Assembly (NCBI GenBank): GCA_024280485.1
Contig: JAJRQB010000072.1
Span: forward strand, 1-48,495
Direction of reading: 5' to 3'
DNA: 48,495 bases
Source: Deltaproteobacteria bacterium
GTDB lineage: Bacteria; Desulfobacterota; Desulfuromonadia; Desulfuromonadales; Geopsychrobacteraceae
The notes beneath the pieces were generated by a model. The model did no database searches. It was given only the letters and a program-made list of their open reading frames with translations, and was not told the origin of the DNA. The translations under genes and the position numbers were made by a program. Shown here piece by piece: positions 17,199-27,452 of this stretch. How positions within the stretch are numbered: the stretch's first letter is position 1; every line of letters begins with the position of its first letter.

Positions 17199-17569
17199 GC
17201 GATCCCGGTATCGGCCAGTGCTACCTGCGGCGCTTCACTCCAAAGACCTTCGAGGTCATAAAAGCTGCGCACAGTTGGCTGAAAAACATGAACCATAAAA
17301 TCACCATAATCGAGCAACGCCCAACGCCCTTTGTCAATCCCATCGGTCGCCAGTGGCGTTATCCCCAATTCCTTGAGACCAAGGCGAATCGATTCAGCGA
17401 TGGCGGAGACCTGTCGGTCAGAACGACCTGAGGCGATCAGCAGATAGTCAGTCAACGTGGAAAGTTCTTGTACGTTCAGTAATTGCAGATCGAAGGCCTT
17501 CTTTTCAAGACCCAGTTCTACGGCTTTTAATGCATTTTTTTCGGCGTCCAAAATTGATCCTTCAATCAC
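17195..17569 (-). CDS. rsfS: Ribosome silencing factor RsfS (Iojap family)
   Basis: Binds L14 and blocks subunit joining under starvation. The 124 residues have the family core TDYLLIASGRSDRQVSAIAES and the C-terminal WALLDYGDFMVHVF. It starts with GTG at 17569, overlapping the nadD stop (GTGA), and overlaps rlmH at the other end. The nadD-rsfS-rlmH order is widely conserved. Confidence 0.97.
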   Translation of the reverse strand: MIEGSILDAEKNALKAVELGLEKKAFDLQLLNVQELSTLTDYLLIASGRSDRQVSAIAESIRLGLKELGITPLATDGIDKGRWALLDYGDFMVHVFQPTVRSFYDLEGLWSEAPQVALADTGIA

Positions 17570-18219
17570 CCGACAGCGAGCTGTCGGTAAAGTTGGTGCT
17601 GGTAAATATACTCGGCAACCCTCGCTGAAATCAGCTCAATAACGGGCTCACCTGAAGCGAGTCTGTTACGGATTTCTGTCGAAGAGATATCGGCTGCGGT
17701 CTGCCTGACCAGCTGAACCGAAAAGCCTGATTTACCAGACAGTTTTAAAGCGTCGGCATCATAGCAGAAGCGATCTGTCACCGCAACAGGAAGCAACTGT
17801 TCAAGGCTACCCTCAAATCCGGGTCGAGCGGCAACGGCAATATGACAAAGATCAAACAATTGGTCGTAAGATTTCCACGTGCCAATCTCAGCAAAGGAGT
17901 CGAGTCCCATGATAAAAGTAAATTCGTCAGAAGGGTATATGTGCCGCAGCTCTTCGAGAGTCTTTACTGAAAAGCTACGTCCTCCCCGGCGACCCTCCAG
18001 ATCGCAAGCCACGAAATGCGGAAAGGATTCTATCGCGGCTTTAACCATGGCGAAGCGATCAGCAAAAGAGACCGCATCGGCCAGATCCTTGTGGGGAGGA
18101 AAACAGGCAGGCATGAACCAGATCTGGTCGAGCGTACAAGTCTGAAGCACCTCACTGGCAATATGCAGATGCCCGTTATGAATCGGGTTAAATGTCCCGC
18201 CGAGTATCCCGATGCGCAT
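17566..18219 (-). CDS. nadD: Nicotinate-nucleotide adenylyltransferase NadD
   Basis: Makes deamido-NAD from nicotinate mononucleotide and ATP. The 217 residues begin with GILGGTFNPIHNGHL, the nucleotidyltransferase signature (GGTFxPxHxGH). FIMGLDSFAEIGTWKSYDQL and the C-terminal ISSTEIRNRLASGE motif are standard. ATG at 18219, 14 bases after proA. It belongs to the proB-proA-nadD-rsfS-rlmH run. Confidence 0.97.
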   Translation of the reverse strand: MRIGILGGTFNPIHNGHLHIASEVLQTCTLDQIWFMPACFPPHKDLADAVSFADRFAMVKAAIESFPHFVACDLEGRRGGRSFSVKTLEELRHIYPSDEFTFIMGLDSFAEIGTWKSYDQLFDLCHIAVAARPGFEGSLEQLLPVAVTDRFCYDADALKLSGKSGFSVQLVRQTAADISSTEIRNRLASGEPVIELISARVAEYIYQHQLYRQLAVG

Positions 18220-18233
18220 AGCGACCCGTCCGT

Positions 18234-19490
18234 CTATTCGCGGACCTGCCCATCACCCAGCACAATAAACTTGCGGGTGGTCAGATCCTCTAGCCCCATC
18301 GGGCCAAATGAGTGCAATTTGGAAGTCGAGATGCCGATCTCAGCCCCGAGACCGAGTTGCCCCCCATCCGAAAAACGGGAAGAAGCATTGACCATCACAA
18401 CGCTCGAATTGATCTCACGTAAGAAGCGTTGCGACATCGCATAGTCACGCGTAATAATCGTCTCGGTATGCAATGAACAGTAGCGATTGATATGATCACG
18501 GGCCTCATCGAAACCATCAACCACCTTAACCGCCAGAATCAGATCCAGATATTCAGCCGACCAGTCCTCTTCGGTCGCAACGTTCATCTCCGGCACCAGA
18601 TTACGTGAGGCTTCACAGCCACGCAACTCAACCCCGGCCCTTATCATGGCTGCGGCAATCTGCGGTAAAAAAACCGGCGCGGCATCTCGATGCACCAGCA
18701 GAGTCTCGAGAGCATTGCACACTCCAGGACGCTGAACCTTTTCATTCAAGCAGATTTTTTCCGCCATGTCGAAATCGGCATCGGCATCAACATAGGTATG
18801 ACAGACCCCCTTGTAGTGCTTAATCACCGGAATCCGCGAATGCTCACTGACGAAACGGATCAGCCCTTCACCGCCGCGTGGAATAATCAGATCGATATGC
18901 TCTTCAAGTTTGAGCAATTCAGTCACCGCACTGCGATCACTGGTGGTGACCACCTGTAAGGCTTCTGCGGGGAGACCTATCTCGGCAAGTGCTTTCTGCA
19001 ACACTTCACCAATGGCACGGTTAGAATGAATAGCCTCAGACCCGCCGCGCAGGATAACAGCATTACCACTCTTGAGACAGAGCCCTGCGGCATCAGCCGT
19101 AACATTGGGGCGTGACTCGTAGATGATCCCGATGACACCGAGCGGAATCCGCTGGCGCCCAACCCGAATGCCATTGGGACGCACCCACATGCCCGTCACC
19201 TCACCGACCGGATCAGGTAGAGCGGCAACTTCACGCAATCCACCAGCCATCGACGCGATCACCTTATCAGAAAGCTCAAGACGATCCAGCATCGCAACAG
19301 CCATACCCTTGTCGCGAGCAGCTTGCAGATCGAGGGCGTTAGCCTGTTGCAAGACACTAGCACTCGCCTCCAGACGTGAAGCCATCTTCAACAGCAGTTC
19401 ATTCTTGACCCCCGAAGAGAGAGTCGCGATAACCCGAGAAGCGACGCGGGCCTGACTTGCAAGTTCCAACATTTCGCTTGCCATACTCAT
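18234..19490 (-). CDS. proA: Gamma-glutamyl phosphate reductase ProA
   Basis: Reduces gamma-glutamyl phosphate to the semialdehyde in proline synthesis. The 418 residues match the family, with the catalytic Cys in [19 protein letters not shown] and the cofactor-site [20 protein letters not shown]. The ATG at 19490 overlaps the proB stop by four bases, with GAGGAGG 7 bases upstream, so ProB and ProA are co-translated. Confidence 0.97.
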   Translation of the reverse strand: MSMASEMLELASQARVASRVIATLSSGVKNELLLKMASRLEASASVLQQANALDLQAARDKGMAVAMLDRLELSDKVIASMAGGLREVAALPDPVGEVTGMWVRPNGIRVGRQRIPLGVIGIIYESRPNVTADAAGLCLKSGNAVILRGGSEAIHSNRAIGEVLQKALAEIGLPAEALQVVTTSDRSAVTELLKLEEHIDLIIPRGGEGLIRFVSEHSRIPVIKHYKGVCHTYVDADADFDMAEKICLNEKVQRPGVCNALETLLVHRDAAPVFLPQIAAAMIRAGVELRGCEASRNLVPEMNVATEEDWSAEYLDLILAVKVVDGFDEARDHINRYCSLHTETIITRDYAMSQRFLREINSSVVMVNASSRFSDGGQLGLGAEIGISTSKLHSFGPMGLEDLTTRKFIVLGDGQVRE

Positions 19491-20641
19491 GCTTCAACCT
19501 CCTCTACAGTGTCACCAATCAACACCAGATTGTCACGATAGACCGCTTCGTCACGATATTGATACCCGAGGATCTGCTCAATCTCTGCACAACGATGTCC
19601 CTTGATCTGTCTCAGTTCGACGCTGTTATAGCTGGCAACACCGATCGCAAAAGGGATGCCATTTCGGTCACAGATATGTACAGCATCACCACGTTCAAAA
19701 TCGCCCTCGACAACCACAATCCCGGTCGGCAACAGACTCTTGCCGGAGTCAGCAACAGCCCTGACTGCGCCATCATCGAGTAGAAGTTTGCCACTAGGCT
19801 GCATCGTTAGCGCGATCCAACGCTTGCGCGCACTGAGCTTTGAAGCCGAGGCTAAAAAGAGGCTACCGACCTCGTCACCTTCGATGACCTGCCGCAGTAT
19901 CCCAGGTGCGCGACCATCGACGATCATGGTTGGAATCCCGGCGAGACTGGCTTTCTGTGCGGCCTGGAGCTTGGTCTGCATGCCACCAGTCCCCAGAGTT
20001 CCACGCGATGATCCCGCCATCGCCATGACCTCAGGGGTTATTTTTTCGATGAGTGGCAGAAACTGCGCACCCTTATCGCAAGCAGGATCACCGTCATAGA
20101 AGCCAGCCACATCAGAGAGGATCAACAACAGATCCACCTCCATCAAACTGGCAACCTGTGCCGAGAGGTTATCATTATCTCCAAAGCGGATCTCTTCGAC
20201 CACTACCGTATCGTTTTCATTGACGATCGGGGTTACCCCATACTCCAACAGAGCGTCGAATGTATTGTGCGCATTTAGGTAACGTCGCCGGTTTGATAGA
20301 TCATCGCGGGTCAACAGGACCTGAGCAGCGACACGGTTGTGGCGCTGAAAAACCTCTTTGTATGCACGCATAATGCGTGGTTGGCCGATGGCAGCAGCAG
20401 CCTGTTTTTGGGGAATAGTCTTGGGCCGTCCCGCAATTCCAAGTGAGTTACGCCCTGCAGCGACAGCCCCCGAGGAGACCAGGATCACTTCAATACCACG
20501 TGCGCAGAAGTCACAAATATCCTCGGCCAACTGAGCGATCATCACTCCATCGAGCCCTTCGGCTGTCGAGATAACTCCACTACCGACTTTAATTACGACC
20601 CGTTTGAGATTCTGCAGAATGTCTGCACGTACAGTATTCAT
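19487..20641 (-). CDS. proB: Glutamate 5-kinase ProB with C-terminal PUA domain
   Basis: First step of proline synthesis, feedback-inhibited by proline in characterised enzymes. The amino-acid-kinase core has [22 protein letters not shown] and [12 protein letters not shown]; a PUA domain follows from about residue 275. Full-length, about 384 residues. I chose the ATG at 20641 (MNTVRAD) over a GTG at 20659; neither has a strong ribosome site. The 77 bases to obgE hold no obvious terminator. Confidence 0.95.
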   Translation of the reverse strand: MNTVRADILQNLKRVVIKVGSGVISTAEGLDGVMIAQLAEDICDFCARGIEVILVSSGAVAAGRNSLGIAGRPKTIPQKQAAAAIGQPRIMRAYKEVFQRHNRVAAQVLLTRDDLSNRRRYLNAHNTFDALLEYGVTPIVNENDTVVVEEIRFGDNDNLSAQVASLMEVDLLLILSDVAGFYDGDPACDKGAQFLPLIEKITPEVMAMAGSSRGTLGTGGMQTKLQAAQKASLAGIPTMIVDGRAPGILRQVIEGDEVGSLFLASASKLSARKRWIALTMQPSGKLLLDDGAVRAVADSGKSLLPTGIVVVEGDFERGDAVHICDRNGIPFAIGVASYNSVELRQIKGHRCAEIEQILGYQYRDEAVYRDNLVLIGDTVEEVEA

Positions 20642-20718
20642 AGTCAGAGCAACTTTCACATCAATATCAAAAAATCCGATAGAAGCCTAAAAATATTAGC
20701 CTTTACAGATTATTGCTG

Positions 20719-21765
20719 TCAACCTAAGGGATCGTAGTCCCCCTCTGCGGAATCAGATTCCGGCAAGCGTGATTCTTCAAGCCGAGTCGCCGCAACCTGC
20801 ACCAACTCCTTGACCCCTTCGCGGGTGACTGCCGAAATCAAAAAGACTTCATGCCCCTGAGCGATAAAGTCTGGCCTGAGTTGTTCAGCCTGCTCTTTGA
20901 CTTCAGGGATATCGATCTTAGTAAAGACCACCAGTTGGGGCTTACTGGCCAGTTTGGGATCATAACGTTCGAGTTCAGTATTGATCAGGGCAAAATTTTC
21001 GACCGGATCGCCAGTTTGCAACATGCTCAGATCGATCAGATGCAGAAAAAGATCGGTACGCTCAACGTGCCGCAAAAAACGGGTGCCGAGGCCGTGTCCT
21101 TCACTGGCCCCTTCGATCAGGCCCGGGATATCTGCGACAACCATCGTTCGGTCACCGAGATCCACAACACCCAGATTCGGAACAAGAGTTGTAAAAGGAT
21201 AATCTGAAATCTTCGGCTTTGCTGCTGAAATGACCGATATCAGGGTTGATTTCCCAGCATTCGGCAGCCCGATCAAGCCGACGTCGGCAAGCAGTTTCAG
21301 CTCAATCCGCAACTGCCTGACCTCACCAGGCATCCCGGGCTGAGCATGACGCGGTGCACGATTTCGACTGGTCTTGAACCGGGCATTTCCACGACCGCCA
21401 ATCCCCCCTTTGAGAAACATGACCTGCTTATCAACCTCAGTCAGATCGAGTAATTGCTCTCCGGTTTCATCATCGTAGATCAAAGTCCCGGCAGGGACAT
21501 GCAGATAGAGATCATCCCCCCCCTTGCCGTGTTTGTCACTACCAAGGCCCGGCATGCCGTTTTTTGCACGGTGATGCCGCTGATAGCGGAAATCGAGAAG
21601 GGTCGTAAGGCTGGGATCTACAACAAAATAGATATCACCACCACGACCACCATCGCCACCATCAGGTCCACCCATTTCAACAAATTTTTCACGTCGAAAT
21701 GACACACAACCACGGCCGCCATCACCTGAACGGGCTTCGATTAATACCTGGTCAACAAACTTCAT
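20719..21765 (-). CDS. obgE: GTPase ObgE/CgtA
   Basis: Ribosome-associated GTPase. The N-terminal Gly-rich Obg fold (GDGGRGCVSFRREKFVEMGGPDGG...) is followed by G1 GLPNAGKSTLI, G3 DIPGLIEGA and G4 FTKIDIP. The 348 residues end in an acidic tail. It lies downstream of rpmA but a strong terminator (21880-21925) separates them, so some transcription must read through or a weak local promoter exists in 21766-21880; I saw no good -10/-35 there. Confidence 0.97.
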   Translation of the reverse strand: MKFVDQVLIEARSGDGGRGCVSFRREKFVEMGGPDGGDGGRGGDIYFVVDPSLTTLLDFRYQRHHRAKNGMPGLGSDKHGKGGDDLYLHVPAGTLIYDDETGEQLLDLTEVDKQVMFLKGGIGGRGNARFKTSRNRAPRHAQPGMPGEVRQLRIELKLLADVGLIGLPNAGKSTLISVISAAKPKISDYPFTTLVPNLGVVDLGDRTMVVADIPGLIEGASEGHGLGTRFLRHVERTDLFLHLIDLSMLQTGDPVENFALINTELERYDPKLASKPQLVVFTKIDIPEVKEQAEQLRPDFIAQGHEVFLISAVTREGVKELVQVAATRLEESRLPESDSAEGDYDPLG

Positions 21766-21879
21766 GGATTTATTCTCGCAAAGTTAAAAACTGTCCAAAA
21801 ACTCTATAACGATACTTTAAAACGACGGATTTGATGCTCGCACTTTACCAGCATGGCGAAGACGGACGCGCCTGCCACC

Positions 21880-21925
21880 AAAAAAAAACAAAGCCCGGGG
21901 TCCGCTTTCGCGAGCCCCGGGCCAT
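21880..21925 (-). terminator. Intrinsic terminator after rpmA
   Basis: Perfect 8-base GC stem (arms 21893-21900 and 21915-21922), with flanking bases, followed on the minus strand by a T-rich run (TTTGTTTTTTTTT). It lies 28 bases after the rpmA stop and before obgE. Confidence 0.9.
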
Positions 21926-21953
21926 GTCAATCCTGTTCAGGTTGAGATTTCTC

Positions 21954-22208
21954 TCAGGCTGAGTAGACGCTGATAAACTGGCGTCCCTTGGCCTTGGTCT
22001 CAAATTTGACCTCACCCTCGATCAGGGCAAACAGGGTGTAATCACTACCACAACCGACATTGCTGCCAGGGTGGAATGTGGTTCCGCGCTGACGCACAAG
22101 AATCGATCCGGCGGTTACTTGCTCACCACCAAAACGCTTGACGCCCAGACGCTTGCCCGCACTATCGCGACCGTTTCTCGTACTACCGGCGGCTTTTTTA
22201 TGTGCCAT
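21954..22208 (-). CDS. rpmA: 50S ribosomal protein L27
   Basis: 84 residues starting [16 protein letters not shown], the basic N-terminal arm near the peptidyl-transferase centre, and [15 protein letters not shown]. There is no extra cleavable N-terminal extension of the Firmicutes type. AGGAGGCAAC lies just before the ATG, 11 bases after rplU; the two form one operon. Confidence 0.98.
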   Translation of the reverse strand: MAHKKAAGSTRNGRDSAGKRLGVKRFGGEQVTAGSILVRQRGTTFHPGSNVGCGSDYTLFALIEGEVKFETKAKGRQFISVYSA

Positions 22209-22219
22209 GAGTTGCCTCC

Positions 22220-22528
22220 TTAAGCTTCGATTGCCGCGACTTTAAGTCGGGTAATAGGTTGACGGTGGCCGTACTTTTTACGGTACCCTTTGCGTCGCTT
22301 GGATTTGAAAACAAGAATCTTCTTGTCTTTTTCCTGAGCAACAATCTGCGCCTTAACCTTGACGCCTGGTACGAGAGGTGTTCCGATACGAACCTCTTCG
22401 CCACCGACCATGAGGACGTGCTCGAATTCAACTGTCTCACCGACAGCACCTTCGAGCAGCTCGACCTTTAAAAGGTCGCCTTCGGAAACTTTGTACTGTT
22501 TTCCTCCGGTCTTGATCACCGCATACAT
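22220..22528 (-). CDS. rplU: 50S ribosomal protein L21
   Basis: 102 residues beginning [18 protein letters not shown] and ending in the conserved [14 protein letters not shown] region with a short tail, typical of L21. Transcribed from the near-consensus promoter at 22585-22613; the leader is about 50 bases. First gene of rplU-rpmA. Confidence 0.98.
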   Translation of the reverse strand: MYAVIKTGGKQYKVSEGDLLKVELLEGAVGETVEFEHVLMVGGEEVRIGTPLVPGVKVKAQIVAQEKDKKILVFKSKRRKGYRKKYGHRQPITRLKVAAIEA

Positions 22529-22584
22529 GTTAAATACCTCACTCTGTTAGACTTTACGACGCCGACACAGCACCGCAGCGGGAC

Positions 22585-22613
22585 AATATAGCCATGCCTC
22601 CATATTCTGTCAA
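22585..22613 (-). promoter_or_regulatory. Strong sigma70 promoter of rplU-rpmA
   Basis: On the minus strand TTGACA (22613-22608), 17-base spacer, TATATT (22590-22585). This is a near-consensus housekeeping promoter with predicted start near 22577, fitting a ribosomal protein operon. Confidence 0.85.
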
Positions 22614-23028
22614 GCAAAAAAACAGCGCACCAGAGACCACTCACAAGCGCAGGGCCGGCCTTGTGCCAGAGTAGCCGCTGGACAGTTCGTTTCGCCCCAG
22701 ACTGAGAAACCAGACCAGCGTAGCCAGAACTCCTCGACACCAGCACCGCACCCCGATACCCGCATAAAACCTGGGGGTATCGACCCTCCCCCCACTAATC
22801 GCGCCCGGCACAAAATCATCAGTTATTAATTAATAACTCCTTTACTGCTCCCGTCAAAGTTGACTATGATCTACCCATATAAAATCGCGAGAATGAGATC
22901 CAGAATTCGAATAAAAGGAGGGGGGCACCATAAATCAGGTGTTGACACCAGACCGGACTTGCCGTGCCCACAACTGACCGCTCACAACTGACACAACCCA
23001 ACAACACCGCGTCCACAGGGGCTGGCGC
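22614..23028. other. Intergenic region between rplU and the PilZ gene; no gene seen
   Basis: About 415 bases between divergent genes. It holds an orphan ribosome-site-like run AAGGAGGGGGG (22915-22925) without a following reading frame, and a direct repeat CACAACTGAC at 22969-22978 and 22983-22992 just before the PilZ gene. No convincing plus-strand promoter, terminator or RNA gene was recognised. Confidence 0.5.
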
Positions 23029-25068
23029 ATGAACCCTTCCGACAGCCACCCGGCTCCCGCGCCCGCAACCTGCCAGAGCTCAACGATTCAACACACCAGA
23101 GAGGTCCCCCGCAAACGCCTGGTCAACATGCTAAACTACCTGAACTTTCAGGACGGCCTGATTCAGGTCAACCTCAAACATCCCCGCTACGACCAGACCG
23201 TCACCCTCTCCGCCCATCCCGAACCCTGCCTCGGGAAACAACTTGAATGTCGGTGGGACGCATCGGCCGAACTTCCAGCCCAGATCGACAGCTACAGCCT
23301 GACAAATTTCACTATCAGCGACAGCCGACAGCTGCTGGTCAAGCCACAACTGCTGCAGCTCAACGATCAGGGAGTGAGCTTCATCCTGCCACACGCCTGC
23401 CAGGAGATCAGGGTCCGCCGCACCAAACGACATGACTGCGAACAGGTCAAGGTCCAATTCCTGCAAAATGGCGCGGTATTCCCCGGCCGACTAATCAATT
23501 TCAGTCTGGATTCCTTCCAAGTGGAACTGACAACTCGTCCGCCGCAAACATTTCTCTGGATCAACGGCGCCGAAACAGTCACCCTCAGCTTCACGGTCGG
23601 ACAGGAAACCCTCTATTCGGGGATTTGCCGCATCCTCAAACAGACCCCAAACCAAACCAAACGTATTCTGGTACTGACACCGATCAGCGATCAGATCCGC
23701 AGGTTCAAGCCGAAGATCTTCCGCAGCACCCGCAACCAACTTACACCTTCACCCAACATCCGTTTCGTGCATCCGCTCTCCGGAAAATTAATTGAGCTGA
23801 AAATCACCAATATCTCCGGCTCCGGCTTTGCGGTCGAAGAGAGGCTCGATTCAGCGGTGCTTATTCCGGGGTTGATCATCCCGCAAATGAAACTGGTCTT
23901 TCCCAACCAGAGCACAATCCCCTGCCGCACCCAGGTCATCTATTCCAAGCTGGACCAGAGCGATCCTGAGCAGAACCTGCTGCAATGCGGATTGACCATT
24001 CTCGACATGGAGATCAGTTGCCACGTGCAGCTCATGGCCAGCCTGCATCAGGCACACGACCCCAACTCCTATCTCTGCAACCAGATCGACCCGGAGACGC
24101 TCTGGAAGTTCTTCTTTGAATCGGGGTTTATCTACCCGCACAAATATGCGGAGATCCAGGCAAACAAGCAGGGGTTCAAGGAGACCTACCTGAAGCTCTA
24201 CACCCAGAACCCCGACATCGCCCGCCATTTCATCTATCAGGATAAGGGGGCCATTCTGGGGCACATGTCGATGGTCCGTTTCCATAGCAACACCTGGCTG
24301 ATCCACCATCATGCCGCCGCCCAATCAGAATCAAAACGGACCGGGCTGATCGTCCTCAATCAGGCGGGACGCTCGCTGAATGACTCGCAGAGCCTCTACT
24401 CGGCCCACATGAATTTCGTCATGTGCTATTTCCGTCCAGAAAACCGTTTCCCGATGCGGATCTTCGGTGGGGTTGCGCAACACTACCAGAACCCGAAAGA
24501 ATGCTCGATCGACCCCTTCAGCTACTCTATTTTCCGCCAGCCCGAGCAGGGCGGCACGCGACCCCTACCGCCCTGGGACGTGGCGGAAGTCGTCACCCAG
24601 GATCTGGATGAGCTTGCCAGGTACTACGAACATGTTTCGGGGGGCCTCATGCTCAATGCCCTCGATCTTGAAGCAGGGAGCGTCGATGACCACGAACTGA
24701 GCACCAGGTATCGAGCCCTCGGCTTCAGCCGCTCCCACGCCCGGTTTTCCCTTAAAAAAGAGGGGGTCCTCAAGGCCATCTTTTTGGTCAGCCTGTCGGA
24801 TATCGGGTTGAACATGTCCAGCCTGACCAATTGCATCAAGGTGATTGTTCTCGACCCACAGGATCTTCCGCGGCAAACCCTCAACCAGATGCTCTCCTTT
24901 CTTTTGGACAGCTTCAACCAACAGGAGATGCCGGTCCTGCTCTACCCGCAAAGCTATGCTGCCCATGTCGGCATAACCTCCGACAAAACCTACAACCTCT
25001 GGGTGCTCAACTGCCACAATCTGGATCCCTATTTCCAGTTCTGTGAGCGATTTACCCGCAGGAGTTAG
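23029..25068 (+). CDS. PilZ-type c-di-GMP-binding protein with C-terminal acyltransferase-like domain
   Basis: 679 residues. Two PilZ-like modules are visible: RRTKRH (130-135) with NFSLDSF (157-163), a degenerate (D/N)xSxxG, then FRSTR (231-235) with NISGSGF (261-267), a good match. Residues about 350-679 look like a GNAT/N-acyltransferase-like region (QDKGAILGHMSMVRF, STRYRALGF); I cannot name the substrate. No signal peptide or membrane segment. The ATG follows an AGGGG site. The next gene starts 6 bases later, so both are co-transcribed. Role inferred: a c-di-GMP-responsive effector; binding needs testing because the first module lacks the motif glycine. Confidence 0.75.
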   Translation: MNPSDSHPAPAPATCQSSTIQHTREVPRKRLVNMLNYLNFQDGLIQVNLKHPRYDQTVTLSAHPEPCLGKQLECRWDASAELPAQIDSYSLTNFTISDSRQLLVKPQLLQLNDQGVSFILPHACQEIRVRRTKRHDCEQVKVQFLQNGAVFPGRLINFSLDSFQVELTTRPPQTFLWINGAETVTLSFTVGQETLYSGICRILKQTPNQTKRILVLTPISDQIRRFKPKIFRSTRNQLTPSPNIRFVHPLSGKLIELKITNISGSGFAVEERLDSAVLIPGLIIPQMKLVFPNQSTIPCRTQVIYSKLDQSDPEQNLLQCGLTILDMEISCHVQLMASLHQAHDPNSYLCNQIDPETLWKFFFESGFIYPHKYAEIQANKQGFKETYLKLYTQNPDIARHFIYQDKGAILGHMSMVRFHSNTWLIHHHAAAQSESKRTGLIVLNQAGRSLNDSQSLYSAHMNFVMCYFRPENRFPMRIFGGVAQHYQNPKECSIDPFSYSIFRQPEQGGTRPLPPWDVAEVVTQDLDELARYYEHVSGGLMLNALDLEAGSVDDHELSTRYRALGFSRSHARFSLKKEGVLKAIFLVSLSDIGLNMSSLTNCIKVIVLDPQDLPRQTLNQMLSFLLDSFNQQEMPVLLYPQSYAAHVGITSDKTYNLWVLNCHNLDPYFQFCERFTRRS

Positions 25069-25074
25069 AGACTC

Positions 25075-27378
25075 ATGGTGATTAAAAAGAGCCCTGAAAA
25101 CGACCAGGACCGCCCACTGTACAACAGCCGGATTATCGAGCCCTACATCAAGCTAATTCTAAAGGCCGGTTTCTCCCAAGTCGACGTCAACAATCTGCTG
25201 ACATACGCCCAGATGCAGCCCTACGAAGTTGCCGACCAAGGACACTGGTTCAGCCAGAATCAAGTCGATCGTTTTTACGAGAGGGTGACCCGGCTGACCG
25301 GCAACTCAAACATTGCGCGCGATGCTGGGCGCTTTGCCGCCTCACCCGGCGCCCTCGGAGTCATGCAACAGTACCTCCTCAGCCTGCTCGGTCCGGCACG
25401 GGTCTTTCGCCTGGTCAACAAGGCGGCGGCCAACTTCACCCGTTCCGCCAGCTATCAGGCCCGACGGATCAACCGCAACAAGATCGAGATCCGCGTGACC
25501 CCCAACGCGGGGGTTAAGGAAAAATCTTTTCAGTGTGAAAATCGCAAAGGCTTCTTCGAGGCGATCCTGATGATGTTCAACTACCGTCTCCCAGACATCA
25601 GCCATCCCGAGTGCCTGTTCGAAGGCGATGCGGCCTGCCGCTACATCATCTCATGGCAAGATGAGCCAGCGGCGCTCTGGCAGAGTCTGCGCAACTATCT
25701 TATCGCCGCCTTGCTGCTCGGCAACCTGGCCCTGCTCCCCTTCGCCTATCCCATGGTCCGGGACCATCTGGCCCCAACCTCCATACTTCTGGCCCTGCTC
25801 GTCTCACTGATTGCGGCGCGTTCCGAGAAGAAGGCGCTCAGAAATAGCCTGCAGGAGATCTGGTCCGCCGCCGAAGATCAGGTATCCCGAATCAATACTC
25901 ACTACAACAACGCGCAACTGGCCAGCGAAATCGGCCAGGTCATCAGCAGCAAGATCAAGGACGGCCTCCTCGATGCGGTGGCATCGATTCTGGAGAAGCG
26001 TCTCGATTTCGATCGCGGGATGGTGCTGATGGCCAACTCCGAGCGGACCCAGCTGCAGTTTCGCGCCGGCTACGGCTATACTGAGGAGCAGAAGCGACTC
26101 TTGGAAGAGACAGCCTTTCACCTTGATCGCCCTGAATCACAAGGTCCCTTCATCGTCGCCTTCCGGGATCAGACCCCGCTACTAATCAACGACGTCAATG
26201 TCATCGAAGGGACCCTCTCCCTGCGCAGCCTGGCGTTGATAAAGATGCTCGGCTCCCGCGCCTTCATCTGCTGTCCGATCATCTGCGAAGGTAAATCGGT
26301 CGGCCTTCTGGCGGTCGACAATCGCGAATCGAAACGACCGCTGGTCCAGAGTGATATCAGCCTGCTCATGGGAATCGCTCCGATCATCGGCATCAGCATC
26401 CACAATGCCGAGCTGCTGCAGACCCGCTCCCAGCAGTTCCAATCGACTCTGAAGGTGCTGGCCGCCAGCATCGATGCCCGTGATTACATGACCGCCGGGC
26501 ACTCGGAGAAGGTCACCGAATATACCGATGCCATCTGCCAGGCGATGAACCTTTCGCCGGAATTTTCGGAGATGATGCGAGTGGCGGCGCTGCTCCACGA
26601 CTACGGCAAGATCGGAGTGCCCGATTTCATCCTGAAGAAACCGGGCCGCCTGAGCAGCGAAGAACAGGCTCTGGTCCAGACCCATCCCGGTCAAACTCGG
26701 GAAATCCTGGAGCGGATCCATTTCGAAGGGATCTACCGCCAGATCCCGGAGATCTGCTGGGCCCACCATGAGAAGATGGACGGCAGCGGCTATCCGCGCG
26801 GCCTCCAAGGGGATGAAATCCCCCTGGGGTCCCGGATCATCGCCGTCGCCGACTTCTTCGAGGCGATCACCTCTAAGCGCCACTATCGCGACCCCATGCC
26901 GTTCGATATCGCCCTGAACTTACTGCAGGATGTCAGCGGCTCCCACCTCGATCCGGAAATCGTCACGACCTTCATCCGCTACTTCACCACCCAGAAAGCC
27001 TGTCCGGTGAGCACGCAGAAACCGCTGGACCACGAGATCCAACGGCGCCAGCTGAGGATTGCCTGCCGGACCCAGGTCTCCTGCCGCGCCTTGAACCGAA
27101 CTTTCTCCGGCACCAGCGCCTACCTGAGTACCAGCGGGATGTACGTAGCGATGGACGGCGAACTCGACGAAGGGAGCCTGCTCGACATCGTCTTCGCCCT
27201 GCCCGAGGAGGCGAACCGGCTGGTGCGAGCCAAGGCCCGCGTCGTCTGGGTCAATGATCACAGCCAGCGACCGGCCCCGTCATTGCCGGTCGGCTTCGGC
27301 CTGGAGTTTTTGGAGATCCAGCATGAGGCGAGGCACGCCCTGGAAGACTTTATCCACCACGCGCAGAAGTGTGCGTAG
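25075..27378 (+). CDS. V4R-like / GAF / HD-GYP / PilZ signalling protein, c-di-GMP phosphodiesterase
   Basis: 767 residues. Residues 20-195 resemble a V4R-type sensory region ending C-LFEGDAACRYIISW. Two hydrophobic segments at about 207-225 and 233-248 anchor it in the membrane. A coiled coil and GAF domain (about 285-450) follow. The HD-GYP domain (455-640) has HDYGK (508-512), HHEKMDG (564-570) and GYP (572-574), so the catalytic residues are complete. A C-terminal PilZ domain (about 655-760) has RRQLRIACR and YLSTSGMYV. It should hydrolyse c-di-GMP and sense it in the same chain. Co-transcribed with the PilZ gene; terminator at 27388. Confidence 0.9.
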   Translation: MVIKKSPENDQDRPLYNSRIIEPYIKLILKAGFSQVDVNNLLTYAQMQPYEVADQGHWFSQNQVDRFYERVTRLTGNSNIARDAGRFAASPGALGVMQQYLLSLLGPARVFRLVNKAAANFTRSASYQARRINRNKIEIRVTPNAGVKEKSFQCENRKGFFEAILMMFNYRLPDISHPECLFEGDAACRYIISWQDEPAALWQSLRNYLIAALLLGNLALLPFAYPMVRDHLAPTSILLALLVSLIAARSEKKALRNSLQEIWSAAEDQVSRINTHYNNAQLASEIGQVISSKIKDGLLDAVASILEKRLDFDRGMVLMANSERTQLQFRAGYGYTEEQKRLLEETAFHLDRPESQGPFIVAFRDQTPLLINDVNVIEGTLSLRSLALIKMLGSRAFICCPIICEGKSVGLLAVDNRESKRPLVQSDISLLMGIAPIIGISIHNAELLQTRSQQFQSTLKVLAASIDARDYMTAGHSEKVTEYTDAICQAMNLSPEFSEMMRVAALLHDYGKIGVPDFILKKPGRLSSEEQALVQTHPGQTREILERIHFEGIYRQIPEICWAHHEKMDGSGYPRGLQGDEIPLGSRIIAVADFFEAITSKRHYRDPMPFDIALNLLQDVSGSHLDPEIVTTFIRYFTTQKACPVSTQKPLDHEIQRRQLRIACRTQVSCRALNRTFSGTSAYLSTSGMYVAMDGELDEGSLLDIVFALPEEANRLVRAKARVVWVNDHSQRPAPSLPVGFGLEFLEIQHEARHALEDFIHHAQKCA

Positions 27379-27387
27379 CTGCAAAAA

Positions 27388-27428
27388 AGATGGGCGCTAC
27401 CCGCCTGCTGCCGGGAGCGCCCATTTTA
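27388..27428. terminator. Bidirectional terminator between HD-GYP and methyltransferase genes
   Basis: Stem ATGGGCGCT-CCCG (27390-27403) with CGGG-AGCGCCCAT (27412-27424), flanked by A-run on the left and T-run on the right, between convergent genes. Works for either strand by structure. Confidence 0.85.
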
Positions 27429-27452
27429 TAAAGCCTGCAATGTCAAACAACC

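Noticed and set aside
22915-22925. Very strong ribosome-site-like AAGGAGGGGGG upstream of the PilZ gene
   Set aside because: No ATG/GTG follows at a suitable distance with a meaningful frame; the nearest GTG gives an 11-residue peptide.
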